From Hofstenia miamia (taxonomy: Eukaryota > Xenacoelomorpha > Acoela), in the NCBI GenBank assembly GCA_004352715.1, contig SCFE01000011.1:361810-425809 (forward strand): a DNA stretch of 64,000 bases, written 5' to 3'. This document shows, piece by piece, positions 1-9,595 of the stretch (positions are counted from its first letter, which is position 1; each line of letters opens with the position of its first letter). The position numbers were made by a program, and so were the translations under genes. The notes below the pieces were generated by a model. It was not told where the DNA came from. It saw nothing but the letters and a program-made list of their open reading frames with translations, and ran no database searches.

Positions 1-409
1 GGAGACGGCAGGAAGCACTAGAACCAAAAACTGGACGAGGACGATTACGGTTAGTTGATGAAGGGATAGACTGCTTGGGAGGATGCGGTAGAGCAGAAGG
101 AGGAGCAAGCACGGGTGTGAAACTCGGAGCAGGATTATTGGGGAGAGATGAGACAGAACGCGAGGCAGCAGCACTGTAGGAGAACATTTGGGATTGCAGA
201 GAGGAAACATCAGAGGAAAGCTTTGTTAGGGAGTCAGATAAGGATGATATGACGCCAGGGCCATCATTGGTGGACGGAGTCGAGGTAGAGAGAGCAGAGA
301 CCGCTTGGCGTAACAACGAAATGATGGCGTCTTTCTTCAGACCACCAACAGCGGAGGCAAACTGGGCATCGCTCAAATTTTTGAGGTCGGACAGCGAAAT
401 TGGGGGCAT
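1..409 (-). CDS. N-terminal part of a transposon ORF1/gag-like protein, runs off the window
   Basis: An ATG at 409-407 opens a frame of 136 codons that reaches the window edge without a stop. The product starts with a leucine-patterned segment (MPPISLSDLKNLSDAQF). It then becomes rich in Ser, Ala, Pro and Thr, as in the low-complexity leaders of non-LTR ORF1 or gag proteins. The stretch is clearly richer in G+C than the flanking DNA, which suggests an inserted element rather than a host exon. No zinc knuckle or other diagnostic motif lies inside the window, so the class of element is inferred only from style and context. A host gene exon is the main alternative. Confidence 0.45.
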   Translation of the reverse strand, partial: MPPISLSDLKNLSDAQFASAVGGLKKDAIISLLRQAVSALSTSTPSTNDGPGVISSLSDSLTKLSSDVSSLQSQMFSYSAAASRSVSSLPNNPAPSFTPVLAPPSALPHPPKQSIPSSTNRNRPRPVFGSSASCRL

Positions 410-2008
410 ATCTGAAATCTAATTAAACTGTATAATAAACAGGCAGCTTACGAGATACCATTTTTCGAGTGCCGAAAGGTAAAAGAAGCCGCTTTACGCT
501 TCCTATGTCAACAACCCATAGATGTTATAAAAGAACAAGTGAACAAGTTATACCGGCATGCAAACGAGTAATCGAGGAACATGGTGTCTATTTTACTGAA
601 TAATATGGTTTTTGGTTATTGATTGTTAATAAAATATTTTGGACTGGTTTTCATTACTTATTCAATGCAGTAATACTTGTATAGATGATATCGTAATCAC
701 TATTTTCAACGAAAATGAATCTATCTATGCATTTGTCTTAATTAAAGATATTATATTAAATTTTAAATTTATTGTTCCGTTGAGACTTTAGTAGAAAATA
801 CAACATAGCCACTTTTTGACTTTTAAATTATTTTTATTAATTTGTAAAATAAGTTCTGAACATCATGTCATTTGATTTTTGTGGTTTATTGCCTTAATTT
901 TAATAGTTCTTTCCATTTTTATACTTTTTACACATTATTAACATTGCAAGTAAAGTCAGCCAGTATCATTTATGATTTATAGGTTGTAGCACCAAATATA
1001 CATTTTTTTAATATGTCGATATTTTTAATGCTATAATAATTTTGAATTAAATTCTTTATCTATGTCTATGTCTTAATCCACAACTATTAAAACTATACAT
1101 CGAAATTTAGCCACGCTAAGTCTTTGAACAGGCTTAATTATTGATTATAAAACGTTGCCAAACTAGTGTACCTATAGTAGAAACTAGAATAATTCTTCAA
1201 GTTTCAAGTATTTATTACAATTCAGGCAATATCAAAGACATTATAGCCTTTCTGTTAATTCATGAGACACAGAATTCTATTGGTAGTTTTTTTATTTCCC
1301 TATGCTTCCATTCAGTTTTATTCCGCATTCAATGTTGTAATCAGCTACCATCTATTGTGCTACTTTAGTCCAACGTCTTAATATGAATGCCAAAATCAAT
1401 AATTGAATTTTCAAGTGATTGTTATAAGTGGAAAAAAAAGAATCATGTTACATGTAAAATTGCCTATCACAAATCTCGATTTATTTCTGCTTCTCATCTA
1501 ATCGCAAAACAAATGTTATTATTGGTGTACATCAAATTTTGAAACGATTCTAAAGAAAGCCTGCCAAAAATATCTTTCTGACGTTTCACAGTTTTTGTTT
1601 TTTTTTGTTGAAAACAATACTTTTTGGATATTCAAGTACTTGACACTTTCCACATAGTTTGGGTTTGACACTCGATATGGTTGAATACAATTGCAGTCAA
1701 ATCTCAACAACTCAAGATAAGACAGAAGTATTTAATATTAAAACTACCCGTCAATATTTGATTTGCCTGTATCCGTGGACTTCAGTAGTATTACACTGAA
1801 TGATTTCTGTGTTAATACCTAGGTGATCTCAAGACTATGTTTAAACGTTTGATCTATCTGAGAAAGGCATTCTTCTTTATGTGTAGAAGTTGTCAATAAC
1901 TAAAATACAAATGCTATCTCAAATCATCAATGATATTGGTGTATTTCTTTCTTTTGGTAAGTAGCACAAATACCTCCATTATGTAGGAAAAGCCACCCAA
2001 AATAACTA
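410..2008. other. AT-rich stretch without recognisable genes
   Basis: The first 200 bases may be the leader of the element read from 409 on the - strand. The rest is AT-rich with frequent stops in all frames. Short open frames at 1141-1368 (+) and 1519-1710 (-) have no recognisable motif and are treated as chance. Confidence 0.5.
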
Positions 2009-2055
2009 TATATATATATATAATTGCACTTTATTAGTCACCCAAAATCAATAAC

Positions 2056-2100
<45 letters not shown>

Positions 2101-2268
2101 GTTCCCACTTTATTAATCACCCCCATAATTTAATCATTTTCTCTATTTTTTCAAAGTTTCCATCTATATAAGCAAAGTAGTCTTTAATTATCAGTTAAGT
2201 TAAGCATTGCCTGAAACGTCAGATAAATCTGTATTTTATTGGGGTGACTAATAATGTGGGATCGACAG

Positions 2269-2297
<29 letters not shown>
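2009..2297. repeat. TA microsatellite tracts around a small MITE
   Basis: Three (TA)n tracts (about 2009-2022, 2055-2096 and 2269-2297) flank and abut a short inverted-repeat element. Confidence 0.8.
2097..2268. mobile_element. Short MITE with about 28-bp terminal inverted repeats
   Basis: The left end reads GTTCCCACTTTATTAATCAC and then CCC. The reverse complement of the right end reads ATCCCACATTATTAGTCACC and then CC. The element is about 172 bp, has no coding capacity and sits in TA repeats, as expected for a Tc1/mariner-type MITE with TA targets. A second partial copy of the terminus (CACTTTATTAGTCACCC) lies just upstream near 2027-2043. Confidence 0.55.
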
Positions 2298-2300
<3 letters not shown>

Positions 2301-2370
2301 TTGTGGTAACAAAAAAGAATTTTATTAAGAGAATAACATGAGAAACTAACAGTACATATGTGTCCAATTT

Positions 2371-3290
2371 TTACTTTTTTATAAATTGACCATTTGTTTC
2401 TATCACTTGCTCAAATCGTTTCTTCAAATTTTCAATTGCGTTTTTCATCATGTTGGGAGAAATTTGTCTGATTTCATGGGTGATAGCTGCCTTGAGTTGA
2501 TCAACATTTTCGAATGTGCCAGAGCTGTAGACTTTACTTTTCAAGTAGCCCCAGAAAAAGAAATCAAGTGGGTTTAGGTCTGGGCTCCTAGCTGGCCACT
2601 CAACATCAAAATGCCTTGAAATGACACAATCTCCAAATTGTTGCCTGAGGAAATTTTTTACAATAACTGCAACATGTGGAGCAGCTCCATCTTGCTGAAA
2701 AAAAGTTCTTGAATGCACACGCTTTCTTTTCAGCTGTGGCAGCATATGGGTCTGCAACATCTCAAGGTAAGATTCCCCTGTAACATTCTCTGCAAAGAAA
2801 AAGGGTTCCAGAACAACATGTTCTGAAAATCCCATCCAAACATGAACTTTTTGAGGATGCAAAGATGTGGTAATTGTAATATTGGGTTTAGTGTCTGACC
2901 AAATAGAACCATTTAGTGATCGAATGGTAGGAGTTAGTGAAAACATCGCTTCATCAGACCAAAGGATCCATTCCAGATCACCAATTCTCTGAAGCATGTT
3001 CCTAGCAAAGTCACTTCGCCTCTGAAAATCCTGGGGTAGTAATTCCGGCACAGATATTGGTTGATATGGTTTGAGATTAGCATCACACATAACCTCGTAT
3101 GCAGTCCAATTAGAACATCCTGCTTCAGTCGCCACTTCCCGAACAGATGTCATGCCATATGGATATGCCTCTTTGAGTTGGTTGCAAGTCTCAATCACCT
3201 TATCAAATGTATTACCTGAGTATGATGGTCTTCCACTTCCCCTTCGCCTCTCTAACACTGATCCTGTTTCATTATACTTACAATACGCCT
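2371..3290 (-). CDS. Transposase, middle and C-terminal part (DD41D Tc1/mariner superfamily)
   Basis: The frame reads from the n at 3291 down to a stop at 2371. In order it shows the end of the helix-turn-helix region (NETGSVLERRRGSGRPSYSG), a second DNA-binding segment (REVATEAGCSNWTAY), the first catalytic Asp (ILWSDEAMF), the second Asp (FFQQDGAAPH) and the third (SPDLNPLDFF). Counting from the Asp of QQD to the Asp of NPLD gives 41 intervening residues, hence DD41D rather than the DD34D of classical mariners. The C-terminus (ENLKKRFEQVIETNGQFIKK) is typical of the superfamily. All three acidic residues are present and this block is uninterrupted, so the source copy may be young. The N-terminus is missing because of the join at 3291. 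Confidence 0.75.
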
Positions 3291-3689
3291 NTCTCTGAAG
3301 CATGTTCCTAGCAAAGTCACTTCGCCTCTGAAAATCCTGGGGTAGTAATTCCGGCACAGATATTGGTTGATATGGCTTGAGATTAGCATCACACATCACC
3401 TTGTATGCAGTCCAATTAGAACATCCTGCTTCAGTGGCCACTTCACGAACAGATGTCATACCATATGGATGTGCCTCTTTGAGTTGGTTGTAAGTCTCAA
3501 TCACCTTATCAAATATATCACCTGAGTATGATGGTCTTCCACTTCCCCTTCGCCTCTCCAACACTGATCCTGTTTCATTATACTTTTGAACAATACGCCT
3601 AACAGTGGAAACATCAAATGGAANTCAAGTAGCCCCAGAAAAAGAAATCAAGTGGGTTTAGGTCTGGGCTCCTAGCTGGCCACTCAACA

Positions 3690-4430
3690 TCAAAATGCGT
3701 TGAAATGACACAGTCTCCAAATTGTTGCCTGAGGAAATTTTTTACAATAACTGCAACATGTGGAGCAGCTCCATCTTGCTGAAAAAAAGGTTCTTGAATG
3801 CACACGCTTTCTTTTCAGCTGTGGCAGCATATGGGTCTGCAACATCTCAAGGTAAGATTCCCCTGTAACATTCTCTGCAAAGAAAAAGGGTTCCAGAACA
3901 ACATGTTCTGAAAATCCCATCCAATCATGAATTTTTTGAGGATGCAAAGATGTGGTAATTGTAATATTGGGTTTAGTGTCTGACCAAATAGAACCATTTA
4001 GTGATCGAATGGTAGGAGTTAGTGAAAACATCGCTTCATCAGACCAAAGGATCCATTCCAGATCACCAATTCTCTGAAGCATGTTCCTAGCAAAGTCACT
4101 TCGCCTCTGAAAATCCTGGGGTAGTAATTCCGGCACAGATATTGGTTGATATGGCTTGAGATTAGCATCACACATCACCTTGTATGCAGTCCAATTAGAA
4201 CATCCTGCTTCAGTGGCCACTTCACGAACAGATGTCATGCCATATGGATGTGCCTCTTTGAGTTGGTTGCAAGTCTCAATCACCTTATCAAATATATCAC
4301 CTGAGTATGATGGTCTTCCACTTCCCCTTCGCCTCTCCAACACTGATCCTGTTTCATTATACTTTTGAACAATACGCCTAACAGTGGAAACATCAAATGG
4401 AGATTGAAAAAAATCAATGCCAGAAAACAT
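3690..4430 (-). pseudogene. Second partial copy of the same DD41D transposase
   Basis: This frame gives the N-terminal DNA-binding part (DVSTVRRIVQKYNETGS) and continues through the first catalytic region. It loses frame near 3800, where FFQQDG becomes out of frame. The correct continuation is found in another frame at 3625-3805. It is nearly identical to the block at 2371-3290. Its first dozen residues (MFSGIDFFQ) do not look like the family's usual N-terminus, so the element appears truncated there. Confidence 0.6.
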
Positions 4431-4437
4431 CTATTGG

Positions 4438-4729
4438 AAGTTACCTTACATTGAAAGAAATTAAGATGAAATTAAAACATCTAAACGCAAAATTGAAAGC
4501 ATATAATATAAAAATCATCCCAATGCTAACATTTTTTAAAACATCAGACATTTTAAAAAATAATGGCGTACTTCCATTGCCTTTGGAATGATTAGTCGTA
4601 TTCAAATATCACTGCGATTAGTGTGGTGACTCATACATCAGTGTGACCAAAAGACATATGGAAGTCAGAATCAAAGAACATGAGAGGCCACCTAAGATCA
4701 GAAATATTCTGTCATCAACATCTAAATAA
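4438..4729 (+). pseudogene. Penelope-like element fragment, GIY-YIG endonuclease end
   Basis: On the + strand the frame ends with a decayed GIY-YIG block: C-x2-stop-C, then SYISVTKRHMEVRIKEHE, matching the C-x-C ... YIG-x-T-x-R ... R-x-x-EH layout of Penelope-like endonucleases. Two in-frame stops interrupt it. The following non-coding sequence contains GTCGAAACCGGTC, resembling GCCGAAACATGTC found after the longer Penelope copy near 21530. This is a 5'-truncated dead copy. Confidence 0.55.
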
Positions 4730-4814
4730 AAAAGATCTGTCGAAACCGGTCTAATATATGTGTTTAAATCTATTATTTTAATTTCCAATGTGAGAAATCT
4801 CAAAAGAATGTTTT

Positions 4815-4817
<3 letters not shown>

Positions 4818-4848
<31 letters not shown>
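4818..4848. repeat. TA microsatellite
   Basis: A run of TA dinucleotides with a few CA interruptions. Confidence 0.8.
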
Positions 4849-4850
<2 letters not shown>

Positions 4851-4899
4851 TTAATTTGAAGTGCACCTTGCTTTACACCTTATAGACACATTTCCTAAA

Positions 4900-5494
4900 T
4901 TCATACAACTTTAAAACCAGCGTTTCAAGTCATTATTACCTGGCAATATATCATTTTACTGCTAATTGAAGTTGGGAAGAAGTTGAGAGTCAGATGGTGT
5001 GCAAAAGTATTGCAACACTTAAAGTTAGGGGTTAAAGCAGCAACTAAAGATTTATATGGAAACAAAATCTTAAATTATTTTAAAATTTATAACTAAAACG
5101 AATTCAGTTAGTTTACTGCTGAGTAGCCTTTAGACCAAATGGCGTCTTAAATATATTGTGGAAAGTATTTGTACTGTTTGAAAATTNNNNNNNNNNNNNN
5201 NNNNNNNTTCATACAACTTTAAAACCAGCGTTTCAAGTCATTATTACCTGGCAATATATCATTTTACTGCTAATTGAAGTTGGGAAGAAGTTGAGAGTCA
5301 GATGGTGTGCAAAAGTATTGCAACACTTAAAGTTAGGGGTTAAAGCAGCAACTAAAGATTTATATGGAAACAAAATCTTAAATTATTTTAAAATTTATAA
5401 CTAAAACGAATTCAGTTAGTTTACTGCTGAGTAGCCTTTAGACCAAATGGCGTCTTAAATATATTGTGGAAAGTATTTGTACTGTTTGAAAATT
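4900..5494. repeat. 287-bp direct repeat flanking an N run (likely assembly duplication)
   Basis: Bases 4900-5186 and 5208-5494 appear identical on reading, and the 21 N at 5187-5207 lie exactly between them. No target duplication or terminal motif suggests a mobile element. The simplest reading is one locus represented twice at a failed contig overlap. The open frame across it has no coding signature. Confidence 0.75.
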
Positions 5495-5779
5495 TCTTCA
5501 ACATGAATGTCATAAAACTTCTCAATGGTAAAGGCCTTAAATGTGTGCTAGATTGGAAAGTGATCAAATTTCTTCACATGAAACCAAGCATGCAACTTCA
5601 TTTTTATCAAGAAATTTCTTACTTTCTCTAGAGATATAACAGAGTGCACATTCCTGTATGAAAAATTCTTCATTTTTCAGGTGGCACACATATATATATA
5701 AACAATAGTGGGAAACAATTTGTGTGGGAACTATTAGATTTGCATTCAACTACGCTAACATTGCAGTATACTGTATTTA

Positions 5780-7014
5780 TTGGGTTGTAACATAAGTTCG
5801 TAGCATTTTTAATGTTGGCAGGTTGTTTAATTAACATCGCTCATTGTTTTTGTGCACACAGTGAATTACGGTTGTACACTTGTTATATTAATTTACTCTT
5901 TGTATTACGCCTTTTAACAGCTACATTTTTCTTCATTTTTCACTTTGAAATGAAGTGTCCGGGAGGCAAAAATCGTTTTTCATCGAGGGCAAAAAGCTGT
6001 CGAAGCCGCTCGGGACGTTTTCGACGTTTATGGGGAATGGGTTTTAGGCGAGTCTACAGCACGGAAATGGTTCGCAAAGTTCAAAAACGGCAGCTTTGAC
6101 CTCGAAGACACCCCTCGCAGCGGACGACCTACAGAATTTTATAAGGAACATCTCAAGGCTTTTGGAAAGAAGATGGTCGTCAAACAACTCGGGAATTGGC
6201 CGAAAAAATGGAGACAAGTGCTATGAAAATTTCCCGTCACATTCTCTCAAATGGTTTTACCCAAAAACTTGGAGCTTGGGTGCCTCACGAAATTGCGGAA
6301 AAGAACGAAGAAAATCGCCTTCAAATCACTTCTCAACATTTCGCCCGTCACCGAGCAACACGTGGACATAAACATCGTTTTCTCTATAGAATAATCACCG
6401 GAGACGAGAAATGGTACCTGCACGTCAATATGAAACAAAGAAATGAGTAGGTAGCTCCAGGAGATACGCCAAAGCCGAGAGTAAAGCAGGATCGCCACCC
6501 TAAGAAGGGTGGGACTAGCAGGGCATGGTGCATGGAGAAACGCTCGAAAGGGACCCCACGGTAAACAAGGACCTCTACATTGCCCAACTGCACCGTGTAA
6601 ATGAAGCTATTCGACTGAAGGCCTAACGATTTTGCTCCACGTCAACGCCAGGCCGCATGTTGCACAACTTATTAAAACCGCCATCTAAGAGTTTGAAATG
6701 GGAGGTTCTTCAGCATCCACCGTACTCTCCAGACCTTGCGCCCACCGATTTTTACCTATTCCGCTCCTTTTCAAACCAAATGAGGGGCGTTACCTTCGAC
6801 ACCAAAGAGGACCTCAAAAAATGGCTCAGCAATTACTTTGACACCACACTGGGCAGTTTTTGGCAAAACGGCATCAACAAATTGGTCGAGAGATGGGAGG
6901 AAGTTATAAACAGTAATGGAGAATATATTGTTGATTAATTTTTGTTATAATGTAGTTATTTTTTTCAAATAGATCTTACTTATTAAAACGCTATGAACTT
7001 ATGTTACAACCCAA
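5780..7014 (+). mobile_element. mariner element with intact TIRs (Mos-like), TA target duplication
   Basis: The left terminus TTGGGTTGTAACATAAGTTC and the reverse complement of the right terminus (same, with one or two changes) form inverted repeats of about 28 bp. TA dinucleotides flank both ends (5778-5779 and 7015-7016). The 1,235-bp length is right for a full-length mariner. The interior encodes a transposase broken by stops and frameshifts, so the copy is not autonomous. Confidence 0.85.
5944..6938 (+). pseudogene. mariner transposase pseudogene
   Basis: Successive frames show the N-terminal helix-turn-helix (ARKWFAKFKNGSFDLED, near 6050-6100), the linker region (ELAEKMETSAMKISRH), the first catalytic Asp (ITGDEKW, near 6400) and the C-terminal YSPDLAPTDF motif (near 6725), ending at 6938. 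The second catalytic motif, normally HDN, reads HVN near 6640, so the metal-binding Asp is lost. There is a stop after KQRNE at 6448 and several frameshifts between 6450 and 6660. The family's usual length is about 345 residues, which the pieces together approximate. It is inactive by both frame and catalytic residue. Confidence 0.85.
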
Positions 7015-7084
7015 TATTACCTGCCCTGAAACAAATGTTTAATTATAGCTTCTCTGATTTTGATATTAGGTGGTGTTCTCACAG

Positions 7085-7290
7085 TTTTTTGAAAATTTTC
7101 AGTTCATAGTTGATTTATGTTTGTATAAGTTTCAGTTCTTAAATTTTCCGAAAGGTGTTCATTAATTCTTGTCATAAAATGTCGTTTACTTTCTCCGATA
7201 TAAGAATATTTACATTTTCACAATTGTGTTTATATACAATGGAATAAACTTTTTATAAACATTTTTGATGTTATCTTAGTTCAGTAAATT
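7085..7290 (-). pseudogene. Penelope-like GIY-YIG endonuclease fragment
   Basis: The - strand encodes KVYSIVYKHNCEN in one frame. After a frameshift it reads YIGESKRHFMTRINEHLS in another. This matches the CxxC/YIG/R-x-x-EH pattern of Penelope-like elements. It is short, lacks RT sequence and is dead. Confidence 0.45.
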
Positions 7291-7442
7291 TATTGAGTAT
7301 TTGAAGAGGTCTATATTAGTTTTATCATGGATTTTATAATTAATTTACGAATAGTGGAAATATTTGATTTAAATTTATTAATTTTTGAATCAATGAATGG
7401 CAGTTTCAGATACATATCTTATATGAGTAACCACTTTATATA

Positions 7443-8459
7443 CAGTACTGGCCAAAAGGTTGGGAACAGTAACCTGTCTAAAGCGTGTTTTATGCTATTT
7501 CCTGGAAACTTCGTAAAATTCCTGGAATTTCTAATTTTTTCTTAGAATTTACAACAGATTCATTTAGCCAATCAAATTAACACAACCTTAGATTTGCACA
7601 CAATACAATTTCACTAAAAAGCACTATCATTATAGTTTTAAATATGGTCCGTGGTAGTGAAATTTCACCAACAAAGCGTGCTCAAATTCATATCTCATAC
7701 GAGGAGGGGTACAATTATCGTACTATAGCTGTTAGAATGGGCGTGTCAGTATCTTTGGTATCCAGAAGTGTTACTCACTATCAGAAACTGCAAAAGTTTT
7801 CCTCTCGCAAGCGGTTTGGAAGACCAAAATTGACAACCCTTCAGACTGACCGTCTCATTCACCGTTACGTCGTCAATCAACCATTCTCTTCATCTTCTGA
7901 AGTCAAAGCAAATCTAGGTGAGGTAGTGCAGAATGCATCAACAAGCACCATTAGGTGTCGATTGAATACTACCTTTGACCTGCTATCGTGCAAACCGGCA
8001 GCCAAACCCCGATTGTCTTCAAAGAACATTCGAGACCAGTTGCGCTTCTGCAGGCAATACCAACACTACACCCCTGAAATGTGGCATCAAGTAATGTTTA
8101 GTGACGAATCCAAGATTGCATCACAAGACTGCTTGAGAACTGGCCGGGAAATTCCTCAGACCTCAAAGCACTCGACGATCTGAAGGAGCAAATTAAAGTG
8201 GTATGCTGCACAGAGATTACTGATGATTATTGTAGAAACCTGTTCGAGTCAATGTCAAATCGCATTGCTGCGTGTTTGGCCAATAATGCCGAACATACAA
8301 AATATTAGTGAGTTTTTCTGAATTAAATATTTACTTTCTACATCATATTTTATAATATTATTTCTACATTGTGTTATGTTGTTTCTACCTTGCGTTTTTA
8401 GTGTAAAATACAAAAATTTCTAAATTTGGAAAGTATTCCCATACTTTTGGCCAGTACTG
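7443..8459 (+). mobile_element. Tc1-like element with internal deletion, TA target duplication
   Basis: The left end CAGTACTGGCCAAAAGGTTG and the reverse complement of the right end (CAGTACTGGCCAAAAGTATG) form the inverted repeats. TA flanks both (7441-7442 and 8460-8461). At 1,017 bp it is shorter than a full Tc1-like element (about 1.6 kb), because the central catalytic domain is deleted. The ends look well preserved, so mobilisation in trans could have been possible. Confidence 0.85.
7644..8307 (+). pseudogene. Tc1-like transposase with the catalytic core deleted
   Basis: The N-terminal 150 or so residues are open: paired HTH region (TIAVRMGVSVSLVSRSV), second DNA-binding region, then the first Asp (MFSDESKI, near 8098). 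The sequence then jumps to a C-terminal part (WPGNSSDLKALDDL through NAEHTKY, stop near 8307) in another frame. The second catalytic Asp and the normal SPDLNPIE motif are missing. Confidence 0.75.
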
Positions 8460-8706
8460 TATATATATATATATATATATAAGAACACTACTCATCTCGT
8501 CGCGTAAACATTTGTCATCATGCGCAATTAATGAAATTTAGGTACTTTTGCGTTATCTCCATCGTTCCCCCATCCACTGGAAAGTACTAAAATTTACACT
8601 AAGTTGGCATAGAAAAACAGATGTTGAATTTGAATCACTGTCATTTTTAAATATCTTATATGAGTAATTACTTTATATATATGTATATACATATATATAT
8701 ATACGA

Positions 8707-8737
<31 letters not shown>

Positions 8738-8839
8738 NNNNNNNNNNNNNNNNNNNNNNNNNNNNNNNNNNNNNNNNNNNNNNNNNNNNNNNNNNNNNNN
8801 NNNNNNNNNNNNNNNNNNNNNNNNNNNNNNNNNNNNNNN

Positions 8840-8874
<35 letters not shown>

Positions 8875-9305
8875 ATAGCAGTGGCATTGATTTCTTCTTG
8901 ATTTTCCATCAGTAGTATTATAAAAGATTAAATATTTCATTTACAAAATAATCTACGTTTTTAACCGTTAAATTATAAATGGTTCAATTGATTGACATGA
9001 GGGTGACTTACGTACAATTTCTAAGTACATAATCTTTCAAATGCAACTTCTAAATTTATTTGTACGTTTCTCATTTCACACACACATTGTATGTATGCAT
9101 TATCAGGCTTGTCCAATGGCCTGTCCCACCCCGTCCCACTCGATTCCTATTATAATATTAAAATGGAATAAATTTCTTGAATCTATGAAAGTTAGTCTCT
9201 ACTAAATAGGACTATACCTAGAAAGTCTCATCCGATCCCATGAGACGTTTCCTATAGGATTCCTGTGAATAACACTGTACAATTTTTTGTAATATACCTT
9301 TTAAG
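8460..9305. other. TA microsatellites, N run and AT-rich DNA before the helicase exons
   Basis: TA tracts at about 8460-8480 and 8690-8873 surround an N run (8738-8839). A short + strand trace near 8578-8640 (FTLSWHRKTD in one frame) resembles the YrKpT segment of Penelope reverse transcriptases. A GC-rich patch near 9110-9155 (CCTGTCCCACCCCGTCCCAC) is probably another small transposon. No upstream helicase exon was recognised. Confidence 0.5.
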
Positions 9306-9595
9306 GTTTAACCGCATCACCTACCGATAAAGCTAATTATCACGAAGCGTTGAATGTTCTTGTGGATCGACTCTCTGAATTCGACGATGCAAAACTTTTA
9401 GCAGTTACTAGAGAAGGAAATGATCTCAAACAGTACGTCTACGATAAAAAGATTGAAATGCTATCAATTGAGGTTTCTGATGAGATTCAGGCTATTGTGG
9501 ATCAAATCCACAATGCTGCTGATCTCTTTTATGAAAAAGGAAAATCCAAGTTCCCGAATCTCGACGACCGCGTCAAACAGCTGCTAAGCCTTACG
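9306..9595 (+). CDS. Helicase exon a: motif III and start of the helical insert
   Basis: The acceptor is CTTTTAAG at 9298-9305. The exon begins with a split Gly codon, giving GLTASP. It continues through LSEFDDAKLLAVTREGNDL and a helical acidic stretch ending in DDRVKQLLSL. The donor is at 9596 (GTATAT), phase 2. The GLTAS block followed by an L-D/A-x-x-A-T-V-type strand is characteristic of the RLR/Dicer HEL1 to HEL2i transition. Confidence 0.75.

Larger units (their letters stand above)
2340..4430 (-). mobile_element. Tc1/mariner-superfamily element (DD41D type), assembled as overlapping partial copies
   Basis: Three blocks (2340-3290, 3292-3623, 3625-4430), separated by single n characters, carry the same transposase in overlapping portions. 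Block 3292-3623 repeats the sequence from about 2989 onward, and block 3625-4430 repeats the sequence from about 2536 onward. This looks like unresolved contig overlaps or haplotype copies rather than a real triplication. I did not find terminal inverted repeats. The protein family is a DD41D relative (rosa/Visitor-like), judged by spacing alone. Confidence 0.65.

Noticed and set aside
4397-4591. 64-codon + strand frame as a gene
   Set aside because: It overlaps the transposase end and the Penelope GIY-YIG remnant. The only meaningful part is the decayed Penelope sequence.
8660-8940. Open frames of alternating Ile and Tyr
   Set aside because: They are translations of TA microsatellite and N characters. 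The same applies to 31496-31771.
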